Assembly (NCBI GenBank): GCA_035944135.1
Contig: DASZBM010000005.1
Coordinates: 1 to 35,572 of the forward strand
DNA length: 35,572 nt
Direction of reading: 5' to 3'
Origin: Acidobacteriaceae bacterium
GTDB lineage: Bacteria; Acidobacteriota; Terriglobia; Terriglobales; Acidobacteriaceae
Part shown: positions 8,214 to 15,564 of the stretch, piece by piece
Position numbering within the stretch: position 1 is the stretch's first letter
Layout: each line of letters opens with the position of its first letter
The notes under the pieces: generated by a model
The model's input: the letters and a program-made list of their open reading frames with translations, nothing else
Told to the model about the DNA's origin: nothing
Databases searched by the model: none
Program-made: the position numbers and the translations under genes

Positions 8214-9704
8214 TCAGTTCGTATTTCCGTCCGTGGTCCCCTCGAGCATCGCCGGACTCGAACTCGGTCCGGATCCATTCGACGTCCCATTTGGCGAAGC
8301 CCCATTGGGCCGCGCCGCCATACTCTTCACGTTCGACATCAGCTCCTTCAGGTTCATGCCGCTCAGCGCCTCAAACAACGCCGGCACCTGCGCGGCAATC
8401 TCCGTCATCTCGCCGGTCAGCTTTGATGCGCCCGTCGTCTTCCCATCACCCGTAGACACAATGGTGATCTTGTCGACGTTCGCCAGCGGCTCGCTCATCG
8501 CGCGCACAACATCCGCAAGGTTCGTGATCAGCTTGTCGACGACCGCGGCCTGCGACCACTCCTGGTACGCCTCCGCCTTCACGTTCATCGCCTTCGCCTC
8601 GGCCTCGCCCTTCTGATAAATGATCGAAGCCTCCGCCTCGCCCTGCGACCGGATCGCCTGCGCCCGGCCTTCAGCCTCGGCCACCAGCCGCGCCTTCTCG
8701 GCGTTCGCCATGTTCTCGATGCGCTGCCTCTCGATCTCCGACTTCTTCAGCACGGTGGCGATCAGCTCCTTCTCATTGCGCTGGATCTCGGCCTCCTGCA
8801 CCTTCACCTGCGCCTCTTTCTCAACCTGCTGCACCTTCACCTGTTCGGCGATGACCTTCTGCTGCATCACATTCGTCTGCAGCTCATACGATTTGTCCGC
8901 CGTCGCCTGTTGACGCTTCGCCGTCTCGGTGAACTGCGCCTTCTGCACATCAAGATCGCGCTGCGCCTCGGCCTGCTTCGCCAGCGACATCGTCTCTGCC
9001 AGCACGCGCTCCTGGTCCGCCGTCGCCTTCGCCACCGCGGCCTCACGCAATGCAATGGCCCGCCGGATCGCCGTATCGCGCTCCGCTTCCACCGCCGCAA
9101 TCTCCGCATCGCGCTTGATGCGCGCGATGTCCGGCCGGCCCATGTTGGTGATGTACTCGTTCTTGTCGCGGACCTCCTTGATCGTGAAGCTCACGACCTC
9201 CAGGCCCATCTTGCTCATGTCTTCCGCGCAGGTCGCGCGCATGCGCTCGCCCACCATCTCCGGCTCTTTCACAATCTGCTCTACCGTCAGCTGCCCGATG
9301 ATGCCGCGCAGATGGCCTTCCATCACCAGCCGAATCAAGCCCTCGCGCTCCGCCGGCGTCTTGTTCAGAAACTGCTCAGCCGCGGTCATGATGCTCTCGG
9401 CGTCCGAGCGCACCTTGATCTGCGCCACTGCTTCAACCGTCACCGCAACGCCCTGCTTCGTGTACAGGTCCTGCTGCGGCGCCACATCAAAGCTCATCAG
9501 TTCCAATGACAACGTGCGCGCGAGTTCCACCACTGGCAGAATCACCGTGCCGTGGCCCTTGACGACGCGGTGCCCGCGTATGCCGTAAACAATCAGAGCC
9601 TCATTCGGCCCCGCCTTGCGAAACATCCGCGCCAGCATCCCCATCAGGACCAGCGTGGCCAAAACGATAAGACCGATCACGACGATAGTGTTGTTCGACA
9701 TCAT
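8214..9704 (-). CDS. Flotillin-like SPFH-domain membrane protein
   Basis: This 496-aa protein has an N-terminal membrane anchor (IVVIGLIVLATLVLMGML), an SPFH/band-7 domain (about residues 30-200, with GPNEALIVYG and DVAPQQDLYTKQGVAVTVEA), and a long Ala/Glu-rich coiled coil (about 205-390, repeated EAEAKA-type segments). It ends in a Gly/Ser/Asn-rich low-complexity tail. Flotillins scaffold ordered membrane domains. The gene sits 33 nt after the NfeD-like gene and 40 nt before pspA; NfeD-flotillin pairing is a known conserved arrangement. Two adjacent ATGs (9704 and 9701) are equally good starts. Confidence 0.93.
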   Translation of the reverse strand: MMSNNTIVVIGLIVLATLVLMGMLARMFRKAGPNEALIVYGIRGHRVVKGHGTVILPVVELARTLSLELMSFDVAPQQDLYTKQGVAVTVEAVAQIKVRSDAESIMTAAEQFLNKTPAEREGLIRLVMEGHLRGIIGQLTVEQIVKEPEMVGERMRATCAEDMSKMGLEVVSFTIKEVRDKNEYITNMGRPDIARIKRDAEIAAVEAERDTAIRRAIALREAAVAKATADQERVLAETMSLAKQAEAQRDLDVQKAQFTETAKRQQATADKSYELQTNVMQQKVIAEQVKVQQVEKEAQVKVQEAEIQRNEKELIATVLKKSEIERQRIENMANAEKARLVAEAEGRAQAIRSQGEAEASIIYQKGEAEAKAMNVKAEAYQEWSQAAVVDKLITNLADVVRAMSEPLANVDKITIVSTGDGKTTGASKLTGEMTEIAAQVPALFEALSGMNLKELMSNVKSMAARPNGASPNGTSNGSGPSSSPAMLEGTTDGNTN

Positions 9705-9737
9705 TTTCTGCCTCTCTTCTTTCGAACCGCTACAGCC

Positions 9738-10388
9738 TTACTGCTGCTCCTCTGCATTACGCGCCGGCTCGTTGCCGAGCAGGCCATGTTCAAACTCTTC
9801 CCAGCGCCGCACGTACGCCACGCCCTTCGCGCGCCGCATCACAATCACCTCCGCGCCGCGCTCAATCTCAGATCCATCCTCCGACCGCACCACCGCCGAC
9901 CAGCGCGCGCCGTTCTGCGAATACAGCATCTCGCCCACGCCGCCTTTACGAATGCCGCCACTCAGCTTGCCAATCATCCCGACAATGTCCGTGTCCGCCG
10001 GCTCCAGCGGCTTCTCTCTCGCCAGCAGCACGCGGCTCAAAAACCAGAACACCACCGACGCGCCCGCAAATCCGCTCACCGCGGAGAACAGCAGCACCAG
10101 CGCATTTGAAAACACACTGCCGTGATGCAGCAGATATCCCGTGCCTCCAAACCAGCACAGAAACGCCACCACCGTGAACCCGTTCAGCGGCGACATCTGC
10201 GCCGCGTGATGCGCTCCGGCCTTTAGCGCCGCACCGTGATGCGCTCCGCCCACAGGATGATGTCCCACATCCATTCGAACGTGTCCGAAGTGCAGATGCC
10301 CAAACCCGCTCAGAAACGCAAGCAGGCTCAGCACCAGCCCCACACCGAAACACGTCAGATAAATCGCTTCCCAATCGAAGGTGATCAT
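9738..10388 (-). CDS. NfeD-like membrane protein with C-terminal OB-fold-type domain
   Basis: The protein has 216 residues. Membrane segments lie near residues 8-27 (IYLTCFGVGLVLSLLAFLSG), 70-88 and 94-118. Between the first two is a His/Gly-rich loop (HLHFGHVRMDVGHHP, GGAHHGAALKAGAHHAAQ). The C-terminal part, about 130-200 (DIVGMIGKLSGGIRKGGVGE, GAEVIVMRR), matches the soluble OB-like domain of NfeD proteins that accompany flotillins. It overlaps the upstream regulator gene by 4 nt and is followed by flotillin. The His-rich loop might bind metal, but that is speculation. Confidence 0.85.
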   Translation of the reverse strand: MITFDWEAIYLTCFGVGLVLSLLAFLSGFGHLHFGHVRMDVGHHPVGGAHHGAALKAGAHHAAQMSPLNGFTVVAFLCWFGGTGYLLHHGSVFSNALVLLFSAVSGFAGASVVFWFLSRVLLAREKPLEPADTDIVGMIGKLSGGIRKGGVGEMLYSQNGARWSAVVRSEDGSEIERGAEVIVMRRAKGVAYVRRWEEFEHGLLGNEPARNAEEQQ

Positions 10389-11026
10389 CGCTTCGACCCT
10401 CCACGTTTCCCCTGCGAACTCTTCACTCCATTCCCCTTCAAACCATTGCCGGAACTCTTGCCAGAACCATTGCCGCTCTCAGCGCTCTTCTCTCGCGCCG
10501 GCTCCGCCGTAACCAGCAGAGGTGTCTTGCGAGCCCGGGCCGTCGAACCCTCTTCCGGCCGCAGCACCTCCAGCAGACGCTCGCTCAACGACGGCGTCTC
10601 CAAAATACTCTCGAGCAGCAGCAGACATCTCCGCGAGTCGTCATGCCGCGCAATCGCCAGCAGCGCGCGGCTCAACTCCGGATCGCGCCGGAACCGCTCC
10701 GCTCCGCCGATCAGCCAAAGATCCAGCTTCTCGTCCAGCGTCACCTGCTGGCGCAGATCGCTCACCAGTTCGTCCTGGTACCCTTCCGGGTCTTCGACCA
10801 GGTAGCCCGGATGCACCTTGAAAAACTTGGCCAGCAGCAGCCGCGTCGTGTTCGTCAGGTGCGGCCGCGCCCCGCTCTCAATCTGCGACAGGTAGCTCTG
10901 GCTGAGAGGCTCATTCATCTCTTCGCGAATCGCCCGCACCATCTCGCCCTGCGTCATCGCGCGCCCCAAGCCGCGAAGCTGCCCCTCAACCTCACGCAGG
11001 TACCGGATTTTGTCGCAAAGCTTCAT
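10385..11026 (-). CDS. XRE-type helix-turn-helix regulator of the NfeD-flotillin-PspA operon
   Basis: This 213-aa protein starts at ATG 11026. An N-terminal HTH (about residues 25-70, with MTQGEMVRAIREE, LSQSYLSQIESGARP and NTTRLLLAKFF) gives sequence-specific DNA binding. A middle helical region follows, then a Gly/Ser/Asn/Lys-rich basic tail (about the last 30 residues). It is the first gene of the operon and overlaps the NfeD-like gene by 4 nt. A frame open to 11086 would run through two perfect palindromes (11051-11100). I therefore place the start at 11026, where the palindromes fall in the promoter and autoregulation is likely. Confidence 0.88.
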   Translation of the reverse strand: MKLCDKIRYLREVEGQLRGLGRAMTQGEMVRAIREEMNEPLSQSYLSQIESGARPHLTNTTRLLLAKFFKVHPGYLVEDPEGYQDELVSDLRQQVTLDEKLDLWLIGGAERFRRDPELSRALLAIARHDDSRRCLLLLESILETPSLSERLLEVLRPEEGSTARARKTPLLVTAEPAREKSAESGNGSGKSSGNGLKGNGVKSSQGKRGGSKR

Positions 11027-11050
11027 AAGAGCCACAACCGAAATTTGCAT

Positions 11051-11100
11051 CCGCAATGGGCGCTCATTGCGGATTGCAATAAGCATATCGCAATTTGCGA
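11051..11100 (-). promoter_or_regulatory. Two palindromic operator candidates upstream of the HTH-NfeD-flotillin-PspA operon
   Basis: CCGCAATG (11051-11058) and CATTGCGG (11065-11072) form a perfect 8-bp inverted repeat with a 6-nt spacer. TCGCAATTTGCGA (11088-11100) is a second perfect palindrome with the related core GCAA/TTGC. A further half site, ATTGCAA, lies between them. They begin 24 nt upstream of the regulator start at 11026, the expected place for an autoregulatory operator. Which protein binds is an inference. Confidence 0.7.
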
Positions 11101-11160
11101 TGATGTCAAGCGAGAAAATCTCAAAAAGCCTTCTTCCTTTCTCTATGTCGTTTCTGCCGT

Positions 11161-11648
11161 TTACTCTCCTGGTGGCAGAAGTGCCGAATTTGGCCTCATT
11201 GCCACGCCAGCCTCGCCAGTTTCGCCGACATCTCCTAGGCTCGTAACGCCCAGTTCCGCATGCAGGTAGCTCGCTCCGCGAACTCCATTCAGAAGCTCAA
11301 ATCCGACCAGCACAAAGAGATACGCCGTGCCCCGGACCAATGTCCTCCCGGCTGCATGGCAGGTGCGTGCAAGGCCGCGCCAACTCCGAACGGGAACAAG
11401 ATCATCGCCAGATCCATCATCCCTGCAGATCCTTGATCAATACGCCATCCCGCAAAGCCAAACAACACCGCAAAGAAGGTCATCACTTCAGTGCCTTGCG
11501 AGTTGTGGGCCGTCCATCCATCAAACGCCAAAAAGGCAAAAAACACGGCAGACATCAGCGCACCGTTGCGACCTCTTTCCACGCCTTGCCGCGCGGTCTC
11601 GTCGTTCACGATCGTGAGCCAGAGCCTCAGCCTCCGCATCCTCGTCAC
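11161..11648 (-). pseudogene. Frameshifted small membrane-protein gene
   Basis: The minus-strand frame from 11648 encodes about 100 sensible residues, with membrane segments ALMSAVFFAFLAFDGW and EVMTFFAVLFGFAGWRI, ending near FPFGVGAALHAP. It then runs into a poor tail and stops at 11289. In another frame the reading continues sensibly from about 11355: GRTLVRGTAYLFVLVGFELL is a third membrane helix, followed by about 40 residues to a TAA at 11161-11163. A single frameshift between about 11340 and 11370 would join them into one three-helix protein. It may be a pseudogene or a sequencing error. The family is unknown and no slippery heptamer is seen. Confidence 0.55.
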
Positions 11649-11725
11649 CTCACGTCGCCATCAGAACACGCGGCTACGGGCCGCACAAGAAAATCCTCGC
11701 TCCTCGAGAACCAAGTCAGCGAGTC

Positions 11726-11768
11726 AAAAAGTTAGGGAGCTAGGATGCGGTCGACCCGCCCCCTAACT
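11726..11768 (-). terminator. Rho-independent terminator after the M23 peptidase gene
   Basis: On the minus strand AGTTAGGG (11768-11761) pairs with CCCTAACT (11737-11730), with an inner GCGGGTCGACCGC hairpin, and is followed directly by TTTTT (11730-11726). It lies 27 nt past the stop of the M23 gene. Confidence 0.7.
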
Positions 11769-11794
11769 CCCCAACTCCTCACTTGCTAACTTCC

Positions 11795-12814
11795 TTAGCC
11801 GATCGTTCCCGTTCCACCAAGCTGCGCCATCGTCGTCCGCAGGTACTTGTGCGGATTCACCGCCGTCCCGCGCACCTGGACCTCATAGTGCAGATGCGAT
11901 CCGGTTGTCCGTCCCGAGTGGCCAACATAGCCAATCACCTGGCCCTTGACCACCAGCTCGCCCACCGTCACGTTATATCCGGACAGATGGCCGTACACCG
12001 TGGTGATCCCGTTGCCATGGTCGATCTCAATCTCGCGGCCATAGCCCGTGCCCGGCCCAGCCTTCACCACACGCCCATCCGCAGGCGCATGCACCGGCGT
12101 TCCATCCGGCGAGCCGATATCCACGCCCTTGTGGAACTCGCCCTCCCCGCCGCCGATGATCGGGTCCTCGCGCTCGCCGAAGCCGCTCGTAATCGGTCCC
12201 AGGATCGGCCACATATCCGGCATATTCATTCCGGACACTTCCATCCCTGCAAATCCGCTCAGCGCCGCCCGCTCACCCAGTGACGGATCAACGTGCATCG
12301 TGCCTATCGAGAGCCCCGTATCCGCCGTCTTCTCAAGCGCCAGGTAAGTGTCCAGCGACTCGTGATAGCCCACGTCGCTCGTCAGTGGCGCATTGGCCGC
12401 CTCCTGCGCCGCTGTCTGCTTCACCTTCGGGTGACGCAGGTGCCCCAGGTTCAACTTGCCCGCCGTCAGGCCGTAGATCGCTGAAATCTCGCCGGCCAGC
12501 GATCCCAGGCTGGCCACCTGTACGTCCTTCTCGCGATTGGACTTCTCTAAATGCGCATAGTCCTGCCGGCTTACCGCCAACTGGTCGCGCAGCGTGTTCA
12601 CCGACTCCGCCTTGACCAGCATCCGGGTGTACGAGCCCGCCATCCCGGCGAACGTAAACATGCCCGCCACCGCCGCGGCGATGAAAACATAGACATATCG
12701 CATAGGAATGGAGACACGATCAGTCGTGCCGTCCTCTCCCTGGGTAACGTAGACAATGTGGCGTTTGCGCAACGTTTGGGCCGCTCCGTGCTTGCCATCA
12801 GCGCGCGCACTCAA
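11795..12814 (-). CDS. M23-family (LytM/DD-) peptidase, membrane-anchored
   Basis: This 339-aa protein has a cytoplasmic stub, one membrane helix (residues 39-58) and a coiled-coil region (about 66-105). The C-terminal LytM domain begins near WPILGPITSGFG (202-213). Zinc ligands and catalytic residues are visible: H228 and D232 in HKGVDIGSPDG, H276 in YGHLSGY, and H307/H309 in GSHLHYEV. Because all are present, it should be an active peptidoglycan endopeptidase facing the periplasm. The topology (TM, coiled coil, LytM) matches division- or shape-associated M23 proteins. It stands alone, divergent from thiL. Confidence 0.92.
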   Translation of the reverse strand: MSARADGKHGAAQTLRKRHIVYVTQGEDGTTDRVSIPMRYVYVFIAAAVAGMFTFAGMAGSYTRMLVKAESVNTLRDQLAVSRQDYAHLEKSNREKDVQVASLGSLAGEISAIYGLTAGKLNLGHLRHPKVKQTAAQEAANAPLTSDVGYHESLDTYLALEKTADTGLSIGTMHVDPSLGERAALSGFAGMEVSGMNMPDMWPILGPITSGFGEREDPIIGGGEGEFHKGVDIGSPDGTPVHAPADGRVVKAGPGTGYGREIEIDHGNGITTVYGHLSGYNVTVGELVVKGQVIGYVGHSGRTTGSHLHYEVQVRGTAVNPHKYLRTTMAQLGGTGTIG

Positions 12815-13092
12815 CTCCAGCGCGCAGGCTCAGGTCCTGGTTTCGCCCCGATCCACGTTGCGCGGTCTCAAGGCAGGAGACCGATCAGCCGGCAGAGCCG
12901 CGCTGCGATCCGTGTACCTCTATGGTAAATGCTCGCCTGCCGCGTAGCAAACGCAAATGACCATTTCCGAATGCCATTTGCCTACAACTTTTGCCCGCCT
13001 TTTGCACCATTCGGGTCGGCCGAGTTTTGCACCGCACCCGCACAGAACCGCACAGCCTAACCGGCGTATCCTTAGACCGCTACCGATCCGCA
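12815..13092 (+). other. Divergent intergenic region between the M23 gene and thiL
   Basis: No gene is supported here. GCAAATG (12953-12959) and CATTTGC (12975-12981) form a perfect 7-bp inverted repeat with a 15-nt spacer, and TTTTGC recurs three times at 12989-13038. These could be promoter or operator parts. No TPP riboswitch core is visible upstream of thiL. Confidence 0.4.
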
Positions 13093-14253
13093 ATGCCCCT
13101 GACGCAGAGTTCAACCAGCATTCCCTCACAACCCGCCTCAGACCTCCCTGCCCGGGCGCCTTCAGCGCCGCCCCACGGCGAACTCGCCTGGATTGAACGC
13201 ATTCGCCAGCGCGCCGCCACCACTGCCCGGGGTGCCGGAGCCCTCCGCCTTGGCATCGGTGACGACTGCGCGATCCTCGCCCCGCCCCGCGGTCACGAGA
13301 TCGTCGTCACAACGGATCTCTCCCTCGAAGGCCGGCACTTCCGCCGCGACTGGCACCCCGCCCGCTCCGTCGGCCACCGCGCCCTGGCCCGCGGCCTCTC
13401 CGACCTCGCCGCCATGGGCGCTCGTCCGCTCGCCGCCTTTCTGTCTATCGCCATCCCCCGCGCCATCGCCGCCGAAGCCAAATGGGTCGAAGGCTTTCTC
13501 GACGGCCTGCTCGCCCTCGCCGCCGCCACCAAAACCCCTCTCGCCGGCGGCGATACCGCCGAGGCCTCCTGCAACGACATCACCATCGACATCGTCCTTC
13601 TCGGCGCCACGCCCACCGGCCGCGCCCTCCGTCGCACCGGAGCCCAGCCCGGCGACCGCATCTTCGTCACCGGAGCCCTCGGTGGCTCCGCCGCTGAGCT
13701 CGCTACGCTCTCCTCTAAAACCGACCGAACAACGACCCGGGTGCCCCATTCATCCGCGGGTGCCCCATTCACACGCGGTCTCATCGCGGTTGAGTGGGCC
13801 GGCAAGAAGCCTCGAACCACCGGCCCGTCATCCCCAGACCACCCTCACCTCTACCCGCAGCCTCGCCTCGCCGCCGGCCAATCCATCCTCCGCCGCCGTC
13901 TCGCCTCCGCCTGCATCGACCTCTCCGACGGCCTTTCTACCGACCTCGCCCACCTCTGCACCGCCTCCAACGTCGCCGCCGAGATCGAGACTGCTCTCCT
14001 CCCACTGCATCCGCTCACGCGCACGCAATCACCCGAGGCGGCGCTCCACTCCGCGCTTCACGGCGGCGAGGACTACGAGCTCCTCTTCACCGCACCACCC
14101 TCCGCCTCCGTCCCGCGCAACATCGCCGGCGTCCCACTCACCCGCATCGGCGAAATCCGCCGCGCCGGTCGCAACCGTCCGCTCATGGCCACAATCGCCG
14201 CCGACGGCACACGCACGCCTCTCGAACCAGGCGGCTGGGAGCACCTGAAATAA
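13093..14253 (+). CDS. thiL: Thiamine-monophosphate kinase with an in-frame palindromic-repeat insertion
   Basis: The protein has 386 aa; ThiL is usually near 325. It phosphorylates thiamine monophosphate to thiamine diphosphate with ATP. Family motifs are present: LGIGDDCAIL (54-62), TTDLSLEGRHF (73-83), LSDLAAMGA (102-110), AGGDTAE (151-157), PGDRIFVTGALGGSAA (186-201), CIDLSDGLSTDLAHL (274-288) and HGGEDYELLF. Between LATL and YPQPRLAAG about 43 residues (208-250) have no counterpart in the family and are encoded by a repeat containing GGTGCCCCATTC twice. The start at ATG 13093 is chosen because the upstream extension looks non-coding. The kinase is probably functional, since the insertion lies in a variable loop. 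Confidence 0.93.
   Translation: MPLTQSSTSIPSQPASDLPARAPSAPPHGELAWIERIRQRAATTARGAGALRLGIGDDCAILAPPRGHEIVVTTDLSLEGRHFRRDWHPARSVGHRALARGLSDLAAMGARPLAAFLSIAIPRAIAAEAKWVEGFLDGLLALAAATKTPLAGGDTAEASCNDITIDIVLLGATPTGRALRRTGAQPGDRIFVTGALGGSAAELATLSSKTDRTTTRVPHSSAGAPFTRGLIAVEWAGKKPRTTGPSSPDHPHLYPQPRLAAGQSILRRRLASACIDLSDGLSTDLAHLCTASNVAAEIETALLPLHPLTRTQSPEAALHSALHGGEDYELLFTAPPSASVPRNIAGVPLTRIGEIRRAGRNRPLMATIAADGTRTPLEPGGWEHLK
13737..13800 (+). repeat. GGTGCCCCATTC repeat element inside thiL
   Basis: GGGTGCCCCATTCA occurs twice (13740-13753 and 13760-13773). The second copy with its downstream ACGCG pairs imperfectly with CGCGGTTGAGTGGG (13785-13798), 11 of 14 positions matching as an inverted repeat. 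It sits in frame in the thiL loop insertion. A GTGCCCCAT-containing sequence also occurs between genes near 27785. Confidence 0.65.
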
Positions 14254-14261
14254 TTCAGTCC

Positions 14262-14849
14262 GTGTCCCGCGAATCCCAATCGCATCTCATCTTCCCCGCA
14301 ACCTGGTCCGCGGAGATCCTCTCCACCCCTCCGCTCATCGCCCCCGCGCGCCAATTCACCTGGCCCCAGCAGGTCCCCGGTGAAGAGGACGCGCTCGCCC
14401 GCGGCGCCATGCTCCTCCAGGTGCGCCCCGCATCCGGCGGCATCTTTCTCGCAACCTGCGCCCTTGGCTTCCGCGACCCCAACGCACTCACCGGCGTCTG
14501 GTCCTGCCCGCGTCCCGACGACCTCCTCGCCGTCGCCGGCGGCTACGCCTACCTCGCCGACACCCTCGCGCCCGAGCGCCCGCTCCACCTTCCACTCCGC
14601 CCCGTCGCTCAAATCCTGCCCGCGCCCGAAGCCAACCTTCTCCTCCTCGCCGGCTTCCACACCATCGCCGCCATCGGCCCCACCGGCCTGCTCTGGGAAA
14701 CAAAACGCCTCACCTGGGAAAGCCTCACCCTCACCGGCATCCGCGACGGTCACCTCCACGGCCTCGGCTGGGACATGCGCACCGACCGCGAACTCCCCTT
14801 CACCGTCGACCTGGCCACAGGCCATCACACCGGCGGAGCGTTCAGCTGA
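14262..14849 (+). CDS. Hypothetical 195-aa protein downstream of thiL
   Basis: The reading frame begins sensibly with GTG at 14262, 8 nt after the thiL stop, and codes for SRESQSHLIFPATWSAEIL onward. The frame is open further upstream, but that part overlaps thiL and has only Arg/Pro-rich shadow composition. The protein is soluble and beta-rich (GIFLATCALGFRDP, ANLLLLAGFHTIAAIG, TGLLWETKRLTWESLTLTGI). It ends with WDMRTDRELPFTVDLATGHH. The GxxWET-KRL pattern resembles a small beta-propeller-like or immunity-type fold, but I cannot name a family. The tight spacing suggests co-transcription with thiL. Confidence 0.75.
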   Translation: MSRESQSHLIFPATWSAEILSTPPLIAPARQFTWPQQVPGEEDALARGAMLLQVRPASGGIFLATCALGFRDPNALTGVWSCPRPDDLLAVAGGYAYLADTLAPERPLHLPLRPVAQILPAPEANLLLLAGFHTIAAIGPTGLLWETKRLTWESLTLTGIRDGHLHGLGWDMRTDRELPFTVDLATGHHTGGAFS

Positions 14850-14850
14850 A

Positions 14851-14962
14851 GCGAGTCAGCTAGTCAGCTAGTCAGCGCCAAGGCCCGGTGGGTATCGTTC
14901 GCAGTAGCCAACGAGAAGAACCTGCCCCGCTGCCCCGGTGACTCCCTGACTAGCTGACTCGC
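14851..14962. repeat. AGTCAGCT tandem units and 17-bp inverted repeat between convergent genes
   Basis: GCGAGTCAGCTAGTCAG (14851-14867) is repeated exactly in inverted orientation at 14946-14962. The left arm continues as a three-unit tandem repeat of the octamer TAGTCAGC. The right arm covers the last codons and stop of rsmD. The 78-nt loop is too long for a normal terminator. Confidence 0.6.
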
Positions 14963-15513
14963 TTGTAGAAACTCAGCGCCGCATCGCCCTGTTCCAGCAC
15001 CCTATACCTCTCCAACCTCCCAAACCTCTCCGCGAGCGCCACCTTCCGCGCATGCTCCGCAATCACCACCGCACCCTCCGCGAGCACCTCCGCCGCATGC
15101 TCACCGAGAAACCCCATCGTCCGCGCATACTCCTCCGCAGCCTCATACGGCGGATCCAGAAACACCAGATCCACAACGCGTCCGCCCTTAACCAGCTCTG
15201 ACAGCAGCCGCGCCGCGCCGCGATCCTCGATCGCATAACCTCCCGCAATCTTCAGCGCGCGCAGGTTCGCCCGAATCGCCGTCACCGCCGGCGCGGCCTT
15301 CTCCGCAAACCAACAGAACTCCGCACCCCTGCTGATCGCCTCAATCCCTACCGCACCCGATCCCGCATAAAGGTCGACAAACTTCGCGCCCGCAAGACGC
15401 GGCCCCAGCACATTGAACAGCGTCTCGCGCAGCTTATCGCTCGTCGGCCTCGTCGCCATCCCCCGCGGAGCCTGCAACTGCCTCGACCTGAACTCCCCCG
15501 CAATCACCCGCAT
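14950..15513 (-). CDS. rsmD: 16S rRNA (guanine(966)-N2)-methyltransferase RsmD
   Basis: This 187-aa protein is the normal length for RsmD. It starts MRVIAGEFRSRQL, followed by RPTSDKLRETLFN, SAM-binding motif I (FVDLYAGSGAVGIEA, about residues 45-59) and catalytic motif IV (VFLDPPYEAAEEY, about 116-128). The enzyme methylates G966 of 16S rRNA in the small subunit. Its last codons lie inside an inverted-repeat arm. It is divergent from the site-2-protease-like gene, with only 51 nt between the two start codons. That gap is almost wholly a heptanucleotide array. Confidence 0.95.
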   Translation of the reverse strand: MRVIAGEFRSRQLQAPRGMATRPTSDKLRETLFNVLGPRLAGAKFVDLYAGSGAVGIEAISRGAEFCWFAEKAAPAVTAIRANLRALKIAGGYAIEDRGAARLLSELVKGGRVVDLVFLDPPYEAAEEYARTMGFLGEHAAEVLAEGAVVIAEHARKVALAERFGRLERYRVLEQGDAALSFYKRVS

Positions 15514-15554
15514 CTCTACGCTCTATCCTCTACCCTCTATCCTCTACCCTCTAC
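15514..15554 (+). repeat. Heptanucleotide tandem array (CTCTAYN, six units)
   Basis: Six consecutive units CTCTACG, CTCTATC, CTCTACC, CTCTATC, CTCTACC, CTCTAC(A) run from 15514 to 15554. They begin immediately at the rsmD start codon and end 10 nt before the ATG of the divergent gene. They therefore occupy nearly the entire 51-nt divergent promoter region. Confidence 0.9.
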
Positions 15555-15564
15555 AATCAAAACA

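Noticed and set aside
11330..11370. Programmed ribosomal frameshift in the broken membrane gene
   Set aside because: No X-XXY-YYZ slippery heptamer or downstream pseudoknot is evident at the frame change.
12982..13092. TPP riboswitch upstream of thiL
   Set aside because: I could not find the conserved CTGAGA and pairing core. The region only has short inverted and direct repeats.
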